Positions 33,891 through 43,332 are shown, numbered from the stretch's first letter. The stretch is DNA of 64,000 nucleotides from Bradyrhizobium sp. JYMT SZCCT0180 (GCF_018130165.1 NZ_JAFCLZ010000006.1:124001-188000); one strand, 5' to 3'. Made by a program: numbers and translations. The notes: generated from the sequence alone by a model not told the origin.

Positions 33891-34531
33891 ACCACGAAGT
33901 ACCAGCCATTCCAATAACGGTTGCCGTGCTATTTCACAGCGGCTTTGGCCACACTGCTCGGCAGGCAGAAGCCGTGCGGCGTGGTGTCGAACGGGTCGCG
34001 GGCGCATCTGTCCTCTTTTTGACATCAGACGAGGCTCAGGGCCGCTTGGATGACCTTAAACTTGCAGACGCAATCATCTTCGGCGCCCCGACCTACATGG
34101 GAAGCGTGTCCGGACGGTTCAAAACCTTCATGGATTCGACGTCAAAACCCTACGCTACGGGCGCGTGGAAGGACAAGATCGCGGCAGGCTTCACAAACTC
34201 GGGGTCAAAGTCGGGTGACAAGCTCGCTACACTGACCCAATTCGCCATCTTCGCGGCGCAACACCGCATGCATTGGGTCAATCTCGGTCTTCCGTCCGGC
34301 AACAACAGTACGTACGGCTCAGATCACGACCTCAATCGGCTTGGCTTCTGGCTAGGCGCCGCGGCACAGTCGAACAACGATCAAGGGCCTGACTTTGCCC
34401 CACCCGAATCCGATCTTCTGACCGCCGAATACCTCGGCGAGCGCGTGGCAAGGGTCACGCAGCAATTTGTGCGCGGTCGTTTGCCTGCAGTCGAAGGCTT
34501 GTTGCCAGACATCCTCGAGAGCACATCATGA
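33887..34531 (+). CDS. Flavodoxin-fold NAD(P)H oxidoreductase (WrbA-like)
   Basis: 214 residues. The FMN-phosphate loop is visible at the start (VAVLFHSGFGHTARQAEAV), then ADAIIFGAPTYMGSVSGRFKTFMD, the WrbA-type flavin motif, and AAGFTNSGSKSGDKLATLTQ. WrbA-family enzymes reduce quinones by two electrons, protecting against redox cycling. The ATG at 33887 overlaps the TGA of the DUF983 gene, so the two are translationally coupled; a GTG 9 bases earlier is also possible. Confidence 0.88.
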   Translation: MNHEVPAIPITVAVLFHSGFGHTARQAEAVRRGVERVAGASVLFLTSDEAQGRLDDLKLADAIIFGAPTYMGSVSGRFKTFMDSTSKPYATGAWKDKIAAGFTNSGSKSGDKLATLTQFAIFAAQHRMHWVNLGLPSGNNSTYGSDHDLNRLGFWLGAAAQSNNDQGPDFAPPESDLLTAEYLGERVARVTQQFVRGRLPAVEGLLPDILESTS

Positions 34532-34761
34532 TCGAGTCCGGCTTCGTTGGCGAGCTCCCCGCCGAAACTGAAATATCGTGCACGCATCAAAGATTTGCTT
34601 CACTAGGTTCATCATACTGCGTTCCGTACATCTCCCGCTTTCTTCGGCGCGAACCGGAGTTGCTGCATAGGCTCATCGTCGTGCCACAAGCCGACGTCGC
34701 ATTCGTATCGCGACCTAGTGTGGTGCGATCGAGATGGCTTTCAACGGAAGCCTTTTTGTAA
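34528..34761 (+). CDS. Possible small hypothetical protein
   Basis: A 77-residue frame whose ATG overlaps the preceding stop (ATGA). The coupling is suggestive, but the sequence resembles no known family and composition is not convincing. It could be chance or a gene remnant. Confidence 0.25.
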   Translation: MIESGFVGELPAETEISCTHQRFASLGSSYCVPYISRFLRREPELLHRLIVVPQADVAFVSRPSVVRSRWLSTEAFL

Positions 34762-34896
34762 ACCAGTCTTGAAAACGAAATTTGCGGGGAAAAACGTGAT
34801 GCATCGATCGTGTGTTCCGCGTCATAAGCGGACTTGGCCGATAAGCCTCAGGACGTCTGCTTCGGCCACTCGACCCAAACGAAACCGGAGAATAAT

Positions 34897-35505
34897 ATGT
34901 CAAAGGCACTCAAGGCCCAGGATTGTGCCCTTATCCTGATCGATCATCAGATCATCTCGATGTCCATGATCAAAACCCAAGCCCTTGAAATCGCCAAGCA
35001 CAACAACATCGCCCTGGTGAAGGCGGCTAAAATCCTCGGCATTCCCAGTGTCTGGACCAGCAGCAACGAGGACGCCAACAAGGACTGGTGGATGCCAGGT
35101 CTGGAAGAGATCAACCGCGATGCCTATGCGCGCCGGATCAAGCGCACCGGCATTGTCGATTCCTGGAACGATCCGGACTTTGTCCGTGCCGTCGAGGCAA
35201 CGGGACGCCATAGCTTGATCATGGCTGGGACCACCAATGACGGCTGCCTGCTCTATACCGCCCTCAGCGCTCGGCGGGCTGGCTACGAAGTTCACGCGGT
35301 CCTCGATGCTGGCGGCTCGCCTTTTCAGATTTCCGAAGATGCCGCTCGTTTGCGCATGATGCAGGGAGGCATCGTCGTGACGGCAACTAATACCCTTCTG
35401 GGCGAGCTCGCGGATAACTGGGCACTCCCGCACGGCCAGCAAATTCGACTTGTTCTGGCCGAAACATTCCAGCACACGCTCGGCTCTTTCGGCTTGTCCA
35501 CTTAG
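34897..35505 (+). CDS. Isochorismatase-like hydrolase (YcaC-like)
   Basis: 202 residues from the ATG at 34897, which has CCGGAG upstream; a longer frame from 34834 lacks family features. Asp in CALILIDHQIISM, Lys in RRIKRTGIVDSW and nucleophile Cys in AGTTNDGCLLYTALSARRAGYEV form the superfamily triad. YcaC-type members act on small amides or have unassigned roles. A second, unrelated-looking member lies at 20.1 kb. Confidence 0.87.
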   Translation: MSKALKAQDCALILIDHQIISMSMIKTQALEIAKHNNIALVKAAKILGIPSVWTSSNEDANKDWWMPGLEEINRDAYARRIKRTGIVDSWNDPDFVRAVEATGRHSLIMAGTTNDGCLLYTALSARRAGYEVHAVLDAGGSPFQISEDAARLRMMQGGIVVTATNTLLGELADNWALPHGQQIRLVLAETFQHTLGSFGLST

Positions 35506-35617
35506 GCAAACCAACGAAACCGGTGTCGAAGGGGCTCCGTCTAAGTAGGCCCGGGCCATTGTTGCACCCGCAACAAGCAAACGAACGGACATCACGGACC
35601 CCTCACGACCTACTCCC

Positions 35618-37366
35618 TCACCTGAGGTCAGTAAGGCCGTCCTTCTCAAGTTTCACTGGAATCGAAAATGAAAAAGAAGCACCGTGATTCTCATTCGCAG
35701 TCGCCCACAACCGGCCACGGTGACTATCAATAATGGAACGGCTTACGGATAGGCCGATCCCCATACCGCCAGCCTTGGTGGTATAGAATGCATCAAATAG
35801 CTTGCCGGCATCCTGCGATCTAAAACCCACACCGGCATCCTGCACAGTCACGCAGATATGATCGTCACGGTCTCGCATGGTTCGGACGAACAATTGCCTC
35901 GGTCGATCCTCTATTGCGCTCATTGCATCTGACGCATTTCGGAGCAGGTTCAGGATGACCTGCTGAAGCTGTACGCGATCGCCCATAACTAGCGGAAGGC
36001 CTTCAACAAGCTCCGTCTGAAGCCTAACTCGATTTCTCTGAAGCTCGACCAACAACAGCGCAATCACTTCTCGCGTCGCATCATTCAGATCTATTGATTC
36101 GATCGCAAATCTTTTCTTGCCGAATAGCGCTCGCAATCGAACGATCACATCCGACGCTCGTTTTCCATCGCGAATCGTCCGACGCACAGTTTCGCGCGCT
36201 CCCTCAACGTTGGGAGGGTCGGCAGCCAACATTCGCAGGCAGGTGCTGGCATTGGTGAGGATACCCGACAGAGGTTGGTTAACTTCATGCGCGATCGACG
36301 CCGTCAATGCACCAAGGCTTGCGACCCTCACGACGTGAGCCAGCTCTGATCTGACTTCGCCGAGCGCCATTTCCGCGAGGCGTCGCTTCGTGATATCCTG
36401 AACAGCACCAATGTATTCTAACTGATCATGTTGGTTTCGGGTCGCGTGAGCGACGAGGTGCAGATACTTCACCGAATGGTCCGGCATCTGGAGTCTGTGT
36501 TCGTACTCGAAACCGTCAGCTGCACTGTTCGCCCGGTTCATCATGTCGCGCAACAGGTGCACGTCTTCTGGGTGAACGCGAGTGGCAATCAGTTCGGGCG
36601 TTACAGGAACCGCCTGATCAAATTCGAAAATACGATAAACTTGATCAGACCACATAATGTCGCCTGTCGCCAAACACCATGAGAAACTGCCCGTACGACT
36701 GAGGCGTTGCCCTTCGCTGAGAAACGCCTCACTTCGCCGCAGTTCTTCTTCCCATTGTTTTCGCTCGGTGATGTCACGCAGATAGCCCGTAAATGACGGC
36801 GGGCCGTCCAGCGGGATACGGGAGATTGCTAACTCCACGGGAAACTCGCTGCCGTTGGCGCGGATCGCTGTCATCTCGACGCGCCTTCCGAGGACTTTCG
36901 CCTCACCGGTCACCAAGTGGCGGGTTAACCCATGCTGGTGTTTCTCCCGCATTGAAGGCGGGACGATAATGGCGGCCAGATCTTTGCCAAGGACGTCGTC
37001 CCGGCGATAGCCGAAGGTTTGCTCGGCAGCCGGGTTGAACTCAGTGATAGATCCCTCGTGATCGATCGTAATGATACAGTCGAGCGCTGAATTCAGGATC
37101 GCTGTCTTTCGCGCCTCACTTTGCTTAACCGCGCTAATGCGCTGCCCAAGTAGCCACTGGTATGGCGGCAGACCAGTAGAAATCCGAAACGCGCGAGAGA
37201 ATTGGCTGACCGAGAGGCCAAACTCGGCCGCGATCTTTCGCAATGAAAGTTTCCCGTTGAGCTCGGACTCAATCCTTTCGCAGGCGCGCTTCACCTGCCT
37301 TGGGGCGAGACCGCCTCGGGCGGGGCCGAGGATGGGCGACTTGATGTTCGCATCGGATCCAACCAT
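35618..37366 (-). CDS. AraC-HTH / PAS-PAS histidine kinase fusion, kinase 3
   Basis: 582 residues in one open frame. Residues ~20-77 are the first half of an AraC DNA-binding domain (LAPRQVKRACERIESELNGKLSLRKIAAEFGLSVSQFSRAFRISTG in overlapping terms); the second helix-turn-helix is missing. At about residue 80 the protein becomes a near copy of the kinase 2 C-terminal half: PAS (82-200), PAS (210-330), HisKA with His360 in ASIAHEVNQPL, ATPase with N-box ILNLLRNASDA, D510AGVGF and GMGIGLS (534-540). The result is a kinase with a DNA-binding half in place of the PAS-PAS-GAF sensor. All catalytic motifs are intact. The joint probably arose by recombination between a kinase 2 duplicate and an AraC gene. 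Confidence 0.9.
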   Translation of the reverse strand: MVGSDANIKSPILGPARGGLAPRQVKRACERIESELNGKLSLRKIAAEFGLSVSQFSRAFRISTGLPPYQWLLGQRISAVKQSEARKTAILNSALDCIITIDHEGSITEFNPAAEQTFGYRRDDVLGKDLAAIIVPPSMREKHQHGLTRHLVTGEAKVLGRRVEMTAIRANGSEFPVELAISRIPLDGPPSFTGYLRDITERKQWEEELRRSEAFLSEGQRLSRTGSFSWCLATGDIMWSDQVYRIFEFDQAVPVTPELIATRVHPEDVHLLRDMMNRANSAADGFEYEHRLQMPDHSVKYLHLVAHATRNQHDQLEYIGAVQDITKRRLAEMALGEVRSELAHVVRVASLGALTASIAHEVNQPLSGILTNASTCLRMLAADPPNVEGARETVRRTIRDGKRASDVIVRLRALFGKKRFAIESIDLNDATREVIALLLVELQRNRVRLQTELVEGLPLVMGDRVQLQQVILNLLRNASDAMSAIEDRPRQLFVRTMRDRDDHICVTVQDAGVGFRSQDAGKLFDAFYTTKAGGMGIGLSVSRSIIDSHRGRLWATANENHGASFSFSIPVKLEKDGLTDLR

Positions 37367-37429
37367 GTCTTACTCCCCACAGAGAGAAGCCCGTTTATCT
37401 GTTCGCCTGCAGCCAATCCTTGGGCAGGG

Positions 37430-37447
37430 GCTTAAGAATTCTTAAGC
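37430..37447. promoter_or_regulatory. 18-bp perfect palindrome
   Basis: GCTTAAGAATTCTTAAGC, self-complementary over its whole length, 64 bases before kinase 3. A possible operator for the AraC-type half or another dimeric regulator. Confidence 0.45.
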
Positions 37448-37465
37448 GAAGCGGCCGCCTCAGAA

Positions 37466-37506
37466 CGGCGGTGCACGGGGAACCGGCACAGCGCCTTGCA
37501 CCGCCG
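37466..37506. repeat. Inverted repeat (10-bp arms, 21-base loop)
   Basis: CGGCGGTGCA (37466-37475) and TGCACCGCCG (37497-37506) are perfect arms. It lies between kinase 3 and the divergent ATPase regulator, downstream of the 18-bp palindrome. It could be an operator pair or an RNA hairpin. No T-tract on either side. Confidence 0.45.
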
Positions 37507-37695
37507 CCTGTTGTCAGCAAAGCTGCTAAGCATTCAATCTCGGGGGCGAAATGCGCGGACGGGTCCGCAATCTGGCCGACACGGGCTAGTCGTGGCAACC
37601 GTCGACACGGGTGGGAGCTTGGCTTAACGGTGTTTTGATACCGCTTTCGAGCTTCAATTGTACGCGGCGTGAGCAGTCCCCACCAAGAGTTCAGG

Positions 37696-40557
37696 ATGTC
37701 CGGAGTAGTTCCAAATCTGATCTACGCCTGCAAGCCATGGGAGGTCGATCTCGGCCGACGTGAGCTTCGGTCGTGCCGTGCGCCCATAGCCCTCGGCAAC
37801 CGTGCGTTTGAGATCGTCGAGGTCCTGATCCGGGCGGGCGGTCAGCTCGTCACCAAAGATGATCTGATGGAGCGCATCTGGCCAGGCGCCATCGTCGGGG
37901 ACAATACGCTTCAAGTTCACATATCCGCTGTCCGCAAGGCGCTCGGCAGGGATCGTGGCATGTTGAAGACGTCACACGGTCGGGGGTACCGACTGGTCGG
38001 AGATTGGACCGTTCGGCACGGCGAGACGACCGAGGCGACGCCCCTGCCCCGCCCCCAATCCGCAGAGCGCCCGTCCACCAAATTCCCAGTGATCGTCAGC
38101 CAGCTCGTCGGCCGGTCGACGGCGGTGCAGCACGTGCGTGACCTCGTCTCCGCCTATCGCGTGGTGACCTTGACCGGACCGGGGGGGATCGGAAAGACGG
38201 TGCTTGCTGTTAAGGCCGCCCGCGGTTTGCTCACCGACTTCGAGAATGGCGCGTGGCTCGTCGAACTGGCGTCGCTTTCCGACGCCGCTCTCGCGCCGTC
38301 CGCGGTGGCCGGCGTGCTGGAACTGAAGCTCGGCGGCGAGCGGGTCACGGCGGAGTCGCTCGCGCACGGCATCGGCGACAGGCAACTCTTACTCGTGCTC
38401 GATAATTGCGAGCATCTGATCGACGCGGTGGCCAACCTGGTAGAGGCCATGGTGCGCTTGTGCCCGCGCGTCACGGTTCTGACGACCAGCCGCGAAGTCA
38501 TGCGGATCCAAGGTGAGGCCGTCTACCGCGTGCCGGCGCTCGACGTGCCCGCGCTTGACCAAGAGGCACCCGACATCATCTTCGGCCACAGTGCCGTGGA
38601 GCTGTTCATCACCCGGGCAAAGGCACTGGACACCGATTTTTCGCCACAGCCAGAGGATCTTCTGTCGATCGCCGAGATCTGCCGACACCTCGACGGCATT
38701 CCGCTCGCCATCGAGTTTGCTGCGGCGCGCGCAGCCTTTGTCGGAACCGAACAGGTGGCTGCCGGCCTGCGCAATCGCTTTGCGCTGCTGACCAGTGGAC
38801 GTCGCACCGCGATCCCGCGGCATCGAACCTTGCGCGCCGCGCTTGACTGGAGCTACGAGCTACTCTCGGAGGAAGAGCAACGCCTGCTGCGTCGCCTTGC
38901 AGTCTTCCCAGCGGGATTTACGTTCGAGGCCGCCGAGGCCGTGGGCGTTATAGGCCGATCCGGTCAGTCGATCGTCGAGGAGTTGTCCAGCCTTGTGTCC
39001 AAGTCGCTCTGCGAGCGCGTCAATTCGACGCCGCCAATGCGATGGCGCCTGCTCGAGACGATACGCGCGTACGCGCTGGAGAAGCTCACCCAACATGGTG
39101 AGTATCCGGGCGCCGCGCGGTGCCATGCCGAATATCTCCAGGATCTCGTTTCTCCAATAGCGGCCGGCGCGAAAGCGTGGCTCAGTCGCGATGATGTAGC
39201 GCGCTGCTGTCGCGAACTCGACAATGTCCGCGCTGCGCTCGACTGGACGTTCTCGCCCGGTGGCGATGCCGAAATCGGCGCGAAGCTTACAGCTGCGTTC
39301 GCGCCCATCTGGCAGATGTTGTCGCTGATGGGAGAGTGTCGCGACCGTGTCGAAAGCATGCTGGCGACGCGGTCGCCTGGCCTCCAGTTGAGCCAGGCGA
39401 CGGAGTTTCGCATGTGGATTGCCTACGAAGAGGCGCTCACAATGACATTTGCGCCGGTCGAGCGCACTCGCGCTGCGCTCATGAAGGCGATAGATCTCGC
39501 TGCGGACATCGATGACCTGGATTTACAGGCAGGCCTACTCTACTTGCAATGGTCCCTCGAGTTCACGTCTGGCCACCATAAAGCCGCACTGACTGCCGCT
39601 CAGCACCTTGCCGCCGTCACAACACGCGGCGGCGATACCATGAAGTTAGTAGGCGACCGCATTTTCGGCGCCTCTCTGCTCTTTGCAGGCAAGTTGACCG
39701 ACGCACAAGACTACCTCCAGCGCGTGGTCGACTTCTATGTCGCTCCCTCGGACGGGCATCACTCGATGCTGTTCCGCCGCGACCCGCAAGTGTTAGCGCG
39801 CGTGAGACTAGCGCGCGTGCTCAGCCTTCGTGGCTACATAGATCGAGCCTACGCGGAGGCCCGGTCCAGCTTCGAGATGGCTCAATCGTCCGGTGCGGGA
39901 ATCACCGTCTGCTGGGTCGTGCACGATGCGTTGTGCCCGATCGCGCTGATGACGGGTGATCTTGCAGCCGCCGAACGCGCTATCGCGGCGATGAGCGACT
40001 GGGCGGCACGCCTCGATGCAACTCTGTGGAAGATGATGGCGACCTGCTGGAAAGGACAGCTGCTGATCGAACGTGGTGAATTCGGTCGAGGCGTTGAGTT
40101 GATATCGCAGACATTGGAAGCCTGCGAGCGGTCAGGTTGGCAGATGCACTATGTCCAGTTCCTCAGTTGTCTTGCAGAAGGCTTGGCCGGGCTTGGTCGT
40201 CTTGAGGAGGCTGGCTCGACTTTGCAGCGTGCAATCGCGTGGGCAGGCAAAAACGAAGAGGGTTGGTACAAGGCGGAGCTTATGCGTATGAAGGGCGAAT
40301 TAATGCTGCGGTCGAAAACTTCGCCCGCTATCGAGGCGGAAGAGTGCTTTCGGATAGCAAACGAAATCGCTCGTGAGCAGGGCGCCTTGTTTTGGGAGCT
40401 GCGGATTGCCCTTAGCCGTGCCCAGTTATGCGCGGCCGAGGGTCACCATGACGAGGTGAGGCGCACTTTGGCGCGAGTCTATAATCGCTTTACCGAAGGG
40501 TTCGATGCGCCAGATTTGCGCGCGGCAAGAGCGCTGCTAAATGGGCCATCGGCATAG
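37696..40557 (+). CDS. Winged-helix / NB-ARC-like ATPase / TPR regulator
   Basis: About 953 residues. Residues ~12-105 are an OmpR/PhoB-type winged helix (FEIVEVLIRAGGQLVTKDDLMERIWPG, then LQVHISAVRKALG, TSHGRGYRLVG). The ATPase follows, with Walker A LTGPGGIGKTVLAVKAA (~159-175), Walker B LLLVLDNCEHL and a sensor segment TVLTTSREVMRIQGE. The C-terminal ~450 residues are helical TPR-like repeats with many Ala-rich pairs. This is the SARP/MalT-like STAND architecture: ligand binding to the repeats switches the ATPase and so the DNA-binding domain. A GTG 27 bases earlier is an alternative start. No partner gene is adjacent. Confidence 0.9.
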   Translation: MSGVVPNLIYACKPWEVDLGRRELRSCRAPIALGNRAFEIVEVLIRAGGQLVTKDDLMERIWPGAIVGDNTLQVHISAVRKALGRDRGMLKTSHGRGYRLVGDWTVRHGETTEATPLPRPQSAERPSTKFPVIVSQLVGRSTAVQHVRDLVSAYRVVTLTGPGGIGKTVLAVKAARGLLTDFENGAWLVELASLSDAALAPSAVAGVLELKLGGERVTAESLAHGIGDRQLLLVLDNCEHLIDAVANLVEAMVRLCPRVTVLTTSREVMRIQGEAVYRVPALDVPALDQEAPDIIFGHSAVELFITRAKALDTDFSPQPEDLLSIAEICRHLDGIPLAIEFAAARAAFVGTEQVAAGLRNRFALLTSGRRTAIPRHRTLRAALDWSYELLSEEEQRLLRRLAVFPAGFTFEAAEAVGVIGRSGQSIVEELSSLVSKSLCERVNSTPPMRWRLLETIRAYALEKLTQHGEYPGAARCHAEYLQDLVSPIAAGAKAWLSRDDVARCCRELDNVRAALDWTFSPGGDAEIGAKLTAAFAPIWQMLSLMGECRDRVESMLATRSPGLQLSQATEFRMWIAYEEALTMTFAPVERTRAALMKAIDLAADIDDLDLQAGLLYLQWSLEFTSGHHKAALTAAQHLAAVTTRGGDTMKLVGDRIFGASLLFAGKLTDAQDYLQRVVDFYVAPSDGHHSMLFRRDPQVLARVRLARVLSLRGYIDRAYAEARSSFEMAQSSGAGITVCWVVHDALCPIALMTGDLAAAERAIAAMSDWAARLDATLWKMMATCWKGQLLIERGEFGRGVELISQTLEACERSGWQMHYVQFLSCLAEGLAGLGRLEEAGSTLQRAIAWAGKNEEGWYKAELMRMKGELMLRSKTSPAIEAEECFRIANEIAREQGALFWELRIALSRAQLCAAEGHHDEVRRTLARVYNRFTEGFDAPDLRAARALLNGPSA

Positions 40558-40896
40558 CGTGGTCCTGCCGCACCGACCTTGTCAGGTTCGAGCTACGTGC
40601 ACCGTTCCGTGCTTATCGTCAGCATTCCGCCAGCAACCCCGCGGCAGGGGTTATACGCCAGGTAAGTCAGCTTCGCAGCCAACTACGGACGGTAGAATCC
40701 GGCTTCGTCCAAAACTCACCCGGGTTCTCGAAACTAGGATGTCTTGTGTATTTGGCCACTCTTACCTGGGTACGTTTAGAAGACTAGGGAGTTGACGAAC
40801 CGTCGCCTACGGCAGCCAACAGTTCCATAACCGCTCATTACGCGAATTTGCGGGTCCAACTTTCGACCCTATATTTGGGAGAAAGGAGACCAACCG
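40558..40896. other. Intergenic stretch, probable left edge of the mobile region
   Basis: About 340 bases with no open gene. It separates the chromosomal-type regulator from a series of mobile and phage-type genes. No direct repeat or tRNA was recognised. Confidence 0.4.
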
Positions 40897-41373
40897 ATGC
40901 CCACGAAATCTCGCGTGAATCACGGCGTCACTTCAAAGGAGCGGATTGCTTTAAGCATCATCTCCCATTGGATGGGCGAGACTTTCGCCAACCGCTCCTC
41001 GGAAGAGTACGTACGCATTGCTGGGCGGCTGCCAAAACTGGATGCGCTGCATGCGTACGTCAACGAGACGTTGGCGGATATGGCAAGGCGCCAAGTTCCG
41101 GTTTACGAGATTTGCTATTTCAGAGCTGGTGATCGCTCAATTTGGTACGAGGAGTTTCCAACCTCTCTCTCAAAAGAGACGGTTCGGAGCGCCTTGGTTA
41201 AGTCCGGCTTCTGGCAGTTGCGCCGGCAATCCCGCGACCATTTAGCTGTGAGCACCAGCCCGATCTGGGGAGCGCGCCGCAATGTAGTGGCGCTAATGAG
41301 ATTCCGGATTGCTCGACTCGGTGTGGGATATCTAACTGGGAAGCCGACATTGGACTCGGAAGCCGGTCACTAA
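40897..41373 (+). CDS. Hypothetical protein
   Basis: 158 residues, preceded by GAAAGGAG. The first half is acidic/helical, the second basic (RRQSRDHLAVSTSPIWGARRNVVALMRFRIARLG). No family recognised. It is the first gene of the mobile region and lies 90 bases before the methyltransferase gene in the same direction. Confidence 0.6.
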   Translation: MPTKSRVNHGVTSKERIALSIISHWMGETFANRSSEEYVRIAGRLPKLDALHAYVNETLADMARRQVPVYEICYFRAGDRSIWYEEFPTSLSKETVRSALVKSGFWQLRRQSRDHLAVSTSPIWGARRNVVALMRFRIARLGVGYLTGKPTLDSEAGH

Positions 41374-41464
41374 CTCACTGATATTGCTAAACTTGTTCGA
41401 CTCTTGATGCGCCAGGCCAAATCTTGATGCTTATTCAGGGCTCCGTTTTCAACAGGAGCCTCAG

Positions 41465-42922
41465 ATGCCAGGCCCAAAGTCAATCAAAGCGTCAAGCGTC
41501 GGCCTTCACAAGCGTCGCCAAGCGCGTACGTCGCCTTTGACGAAACACGCTCTCGAAGCTGAGCCGATTGCAATCGCGGCACGGCAATCGTCCGCGGCGC
41601 CCAACCTGCCTTGGTCACTGCAACACGTCCGGATTGATCGGCTGAGGCCCGCCGCGCGCCGGACGCGCAGACATTCCAAGAAAAAAATCGCGCAGCTCAC
41701 CAAGAACATCCGGGAATTCAGCTTCGTTGAACCTATCATCACCGACGAAAATCTGCGGGTTCTAGGCGGACACGCGCGACTTGAAGCAGCAAAAGCGGCA
41801 GAGATGACCCGAGTTCCAGTCATCGTTCTGACCGGGCTGTCCGATACCAAAAAGCGTGTCCTAGCACTCGCTCTCAACAAGCTGGCGGAGACTGCCGCTT
41901 GGGACCGCCCCTTATTAGCGCTCGAGCTCCTGGAACTCCAGACAATACTGCCAGAGATTGATCTCTCCATTGAGCTCACGGGGTTTGAGGTTCCTGAAAT
42001 TGATATCCTAATGGGCGAACTTGTGGATCCGGACGAGGATCCTGTCGACGATGCCGTCGCCGCGGAAGATTTCGCCATCAGCACCAAAGGAGACGTTTGG
42101 CGCTGCGGCGCGCATCGCATTGTTTGCGGCGATGCCACCAACTTCGGCGACTTCGAGCGACTGATGCATGACCAGGTAGCAAGCATGGTCATCACGGACC
42201 CGCCGTTCAACACGAAGATACGCAACGTCGTCGGCCGCGGAAAAACCAAGCACCGCGAATTTAAAGAAGCCTCGGGCGAAAAGTCGCGAGCATCATTCAC
42301 CAAATTCCTGCAGGATTTCATGATGCACGCCGCGACATTCTCGGCCCGCGGCTCAATCCATTTTGTATTTATGGATTGGCGTCACACGATCGAGGTGGTG
42401 ACCGCCGGCGAAGCCGTGTTCGGAGAGCAAAAGAACCTCATCGTCTGGACAAAGAGCAACGCCGGTCAGGGCAGCCTTTATCGCTCCCAACACGAACTGA
42501 TCTTCGTCTTCAAGAACGGCGACGGTGCCCACATCAACAATGTCGAGCTTGGGAAACATGGCCGCAACCGCTCGAACGTCTGGACCTACGCCGGCGTAAA
42601 CTCCTTCCGGACGGGCCGGATGGACGACCTTTCCGTCCATCCCACAGTCAAGCCCGTCGCACTCGTTGCGGATGCCATGCGCGACTGTTCGCGGCGGGGC
42701 GACATCGTGCTGGACCCGTTCATGGGCTCAGGAACTACCCTCCTCGCCGCTGAGAAGGTCAGCCGGCGCGCCTTCGGTATCGAGATTGATCCGCTGTACG
42801 TCGATGTCGCCATTCGCCGCTGGCAACAGTTTACGAAACAGGACGCAGTCCTTGAGCGTACCGGTGAGACCTTCGACGAGGTCGCAGCCCGAGTCGGCTA
42901 CGCTCGACGGAGGACGTCGTGA
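41465..42922 (+). CDS. ParB-like / DNA methyltransferase fusion protein
   Basis: 485 residues. Residues ~54-140 form a ParB/sulfiredoxin-like domain (EFSFVEPIITDENLRVLGGHARLEAAKAAEM). The remainder is an N6-adenine/N4-cytosine methyltransferase of the beta class: TDPPF at 244-248 (motif IV) precedes DPFMGSGTT (~408-416, motif I). HPTVKPVALVADAMRD lies between. This type is carried by phages and integrated elements as an orphan methylase, usually without a partner nuclease; none is seen here. It overlaps the DUF5681 gene by ATGA-type junction (GTGA at 42919-42922), forming an operon with the terminase. Confidence 0.9.
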   Translation: MPGPKSIKASSVGLHKRRQARTSPLTKHALEAEPIAIAARQSSAAPNLPWSLQHVRIDRLRPAARRTRRHSKKKIAQLTKNIREFSFVEPIITDENLRVLGGHARLEAAKAAEMTRVPVIVLTGLSDTKKRVLALALNKLAETAAWDRPLLALELLELQTILPEIDLSIELTGFEVPEIDILMGELVDPDEDPVDDAVAAEDFAISTKGDVWRCGAHRIVCGDATNFGDFERLMHDQVASMVITDPPFNTKIRNVVGRGKTKHREFKEASGEKSRASFTKFLQDFMMHAATFSARGSIHFVFMDWRHTIEVVTAGEAVFGEQKNLIVWTKSNAGQGSLYRSQHELIFVFKNGDGAHINNVELGKHGRNRSNVWTYAGVNSFRTGRMDDLSVHPTVKPVALVADAMRDCSRRGDIVLDPFMGSGTTLLAAEKVSRRAFGIEIDPLYVDVAIRRWQQFTKQDAVLERTGETFDEVAARVGYARRRTS

Positions 42923-43332
42923 GTGCCGATCCGAGCCCCCGCGGCCGCAAGAGGAAGGATCTGAGTGTTGGATACGGCCGGCCGCCACAACAGCACCGAT
43001 TCAAGCCGGGTCAATCTGGAAATCCAAAGGGGCGGCCACGCGGTTCCAAGAACGAGTCGACCCTGGTGCGCGAGATTCTTGAGCGCAAGATCGAAAGCCG
43101 CTCGAACGGGCGGACGCGCAAGATCTCCGTGTTGGAAGGCATCATCTTGAAAATGGTTGAAGAGGCCCTCAAGGGCAACACCAAGACCGCGGCATTCGTA
43201 CTCAATCGTTACGCGGCCATGGTCTCGGGCGACCTGCCACCGCAAGACCTCGGCGACGATGATCGCGCCGTCCTCGAGGCGTTTGCCGCAAGGCTGAACA
43301 CTGCCGATAAGCAAAACGGAGAACCGGAATGA
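42919..43332 (+). CDS. DUF5681 protein, terminase-associated
   Basis: 137 residues with the DUF5681 signature HRFKPGQSGNPKGRPRGSKN near residues 26-45, then a helical domain (TLVREILERKI, LEGIILKMVEEALKGNTKTAAFVLN). It begins GTG and overlaps the genes on both sides by four bases. It nearly always precedes a terminase-like ATPase and may be the small, DNA-recognising subunit (inference from position). Confidence 0.88.
   Translation: MSADPSPRGRKRKDLSVGYGRPPQQHRFKPGQSGNPKGRPRGSKNESTLVREILERKIESRSNGRTRKISVLEGIILKMVEEALKGNTKTAAFVLNRYAAMVSGDLPPQDLGDDDRAVLEAFAARLNTADKQNGEPE

Noticed and set aside
37629..37644. GGTGT-N4-ATACC near the STAND regulator as a regulon box
   Set aside because: The half-sites face the opposite way from the other seven boxes.
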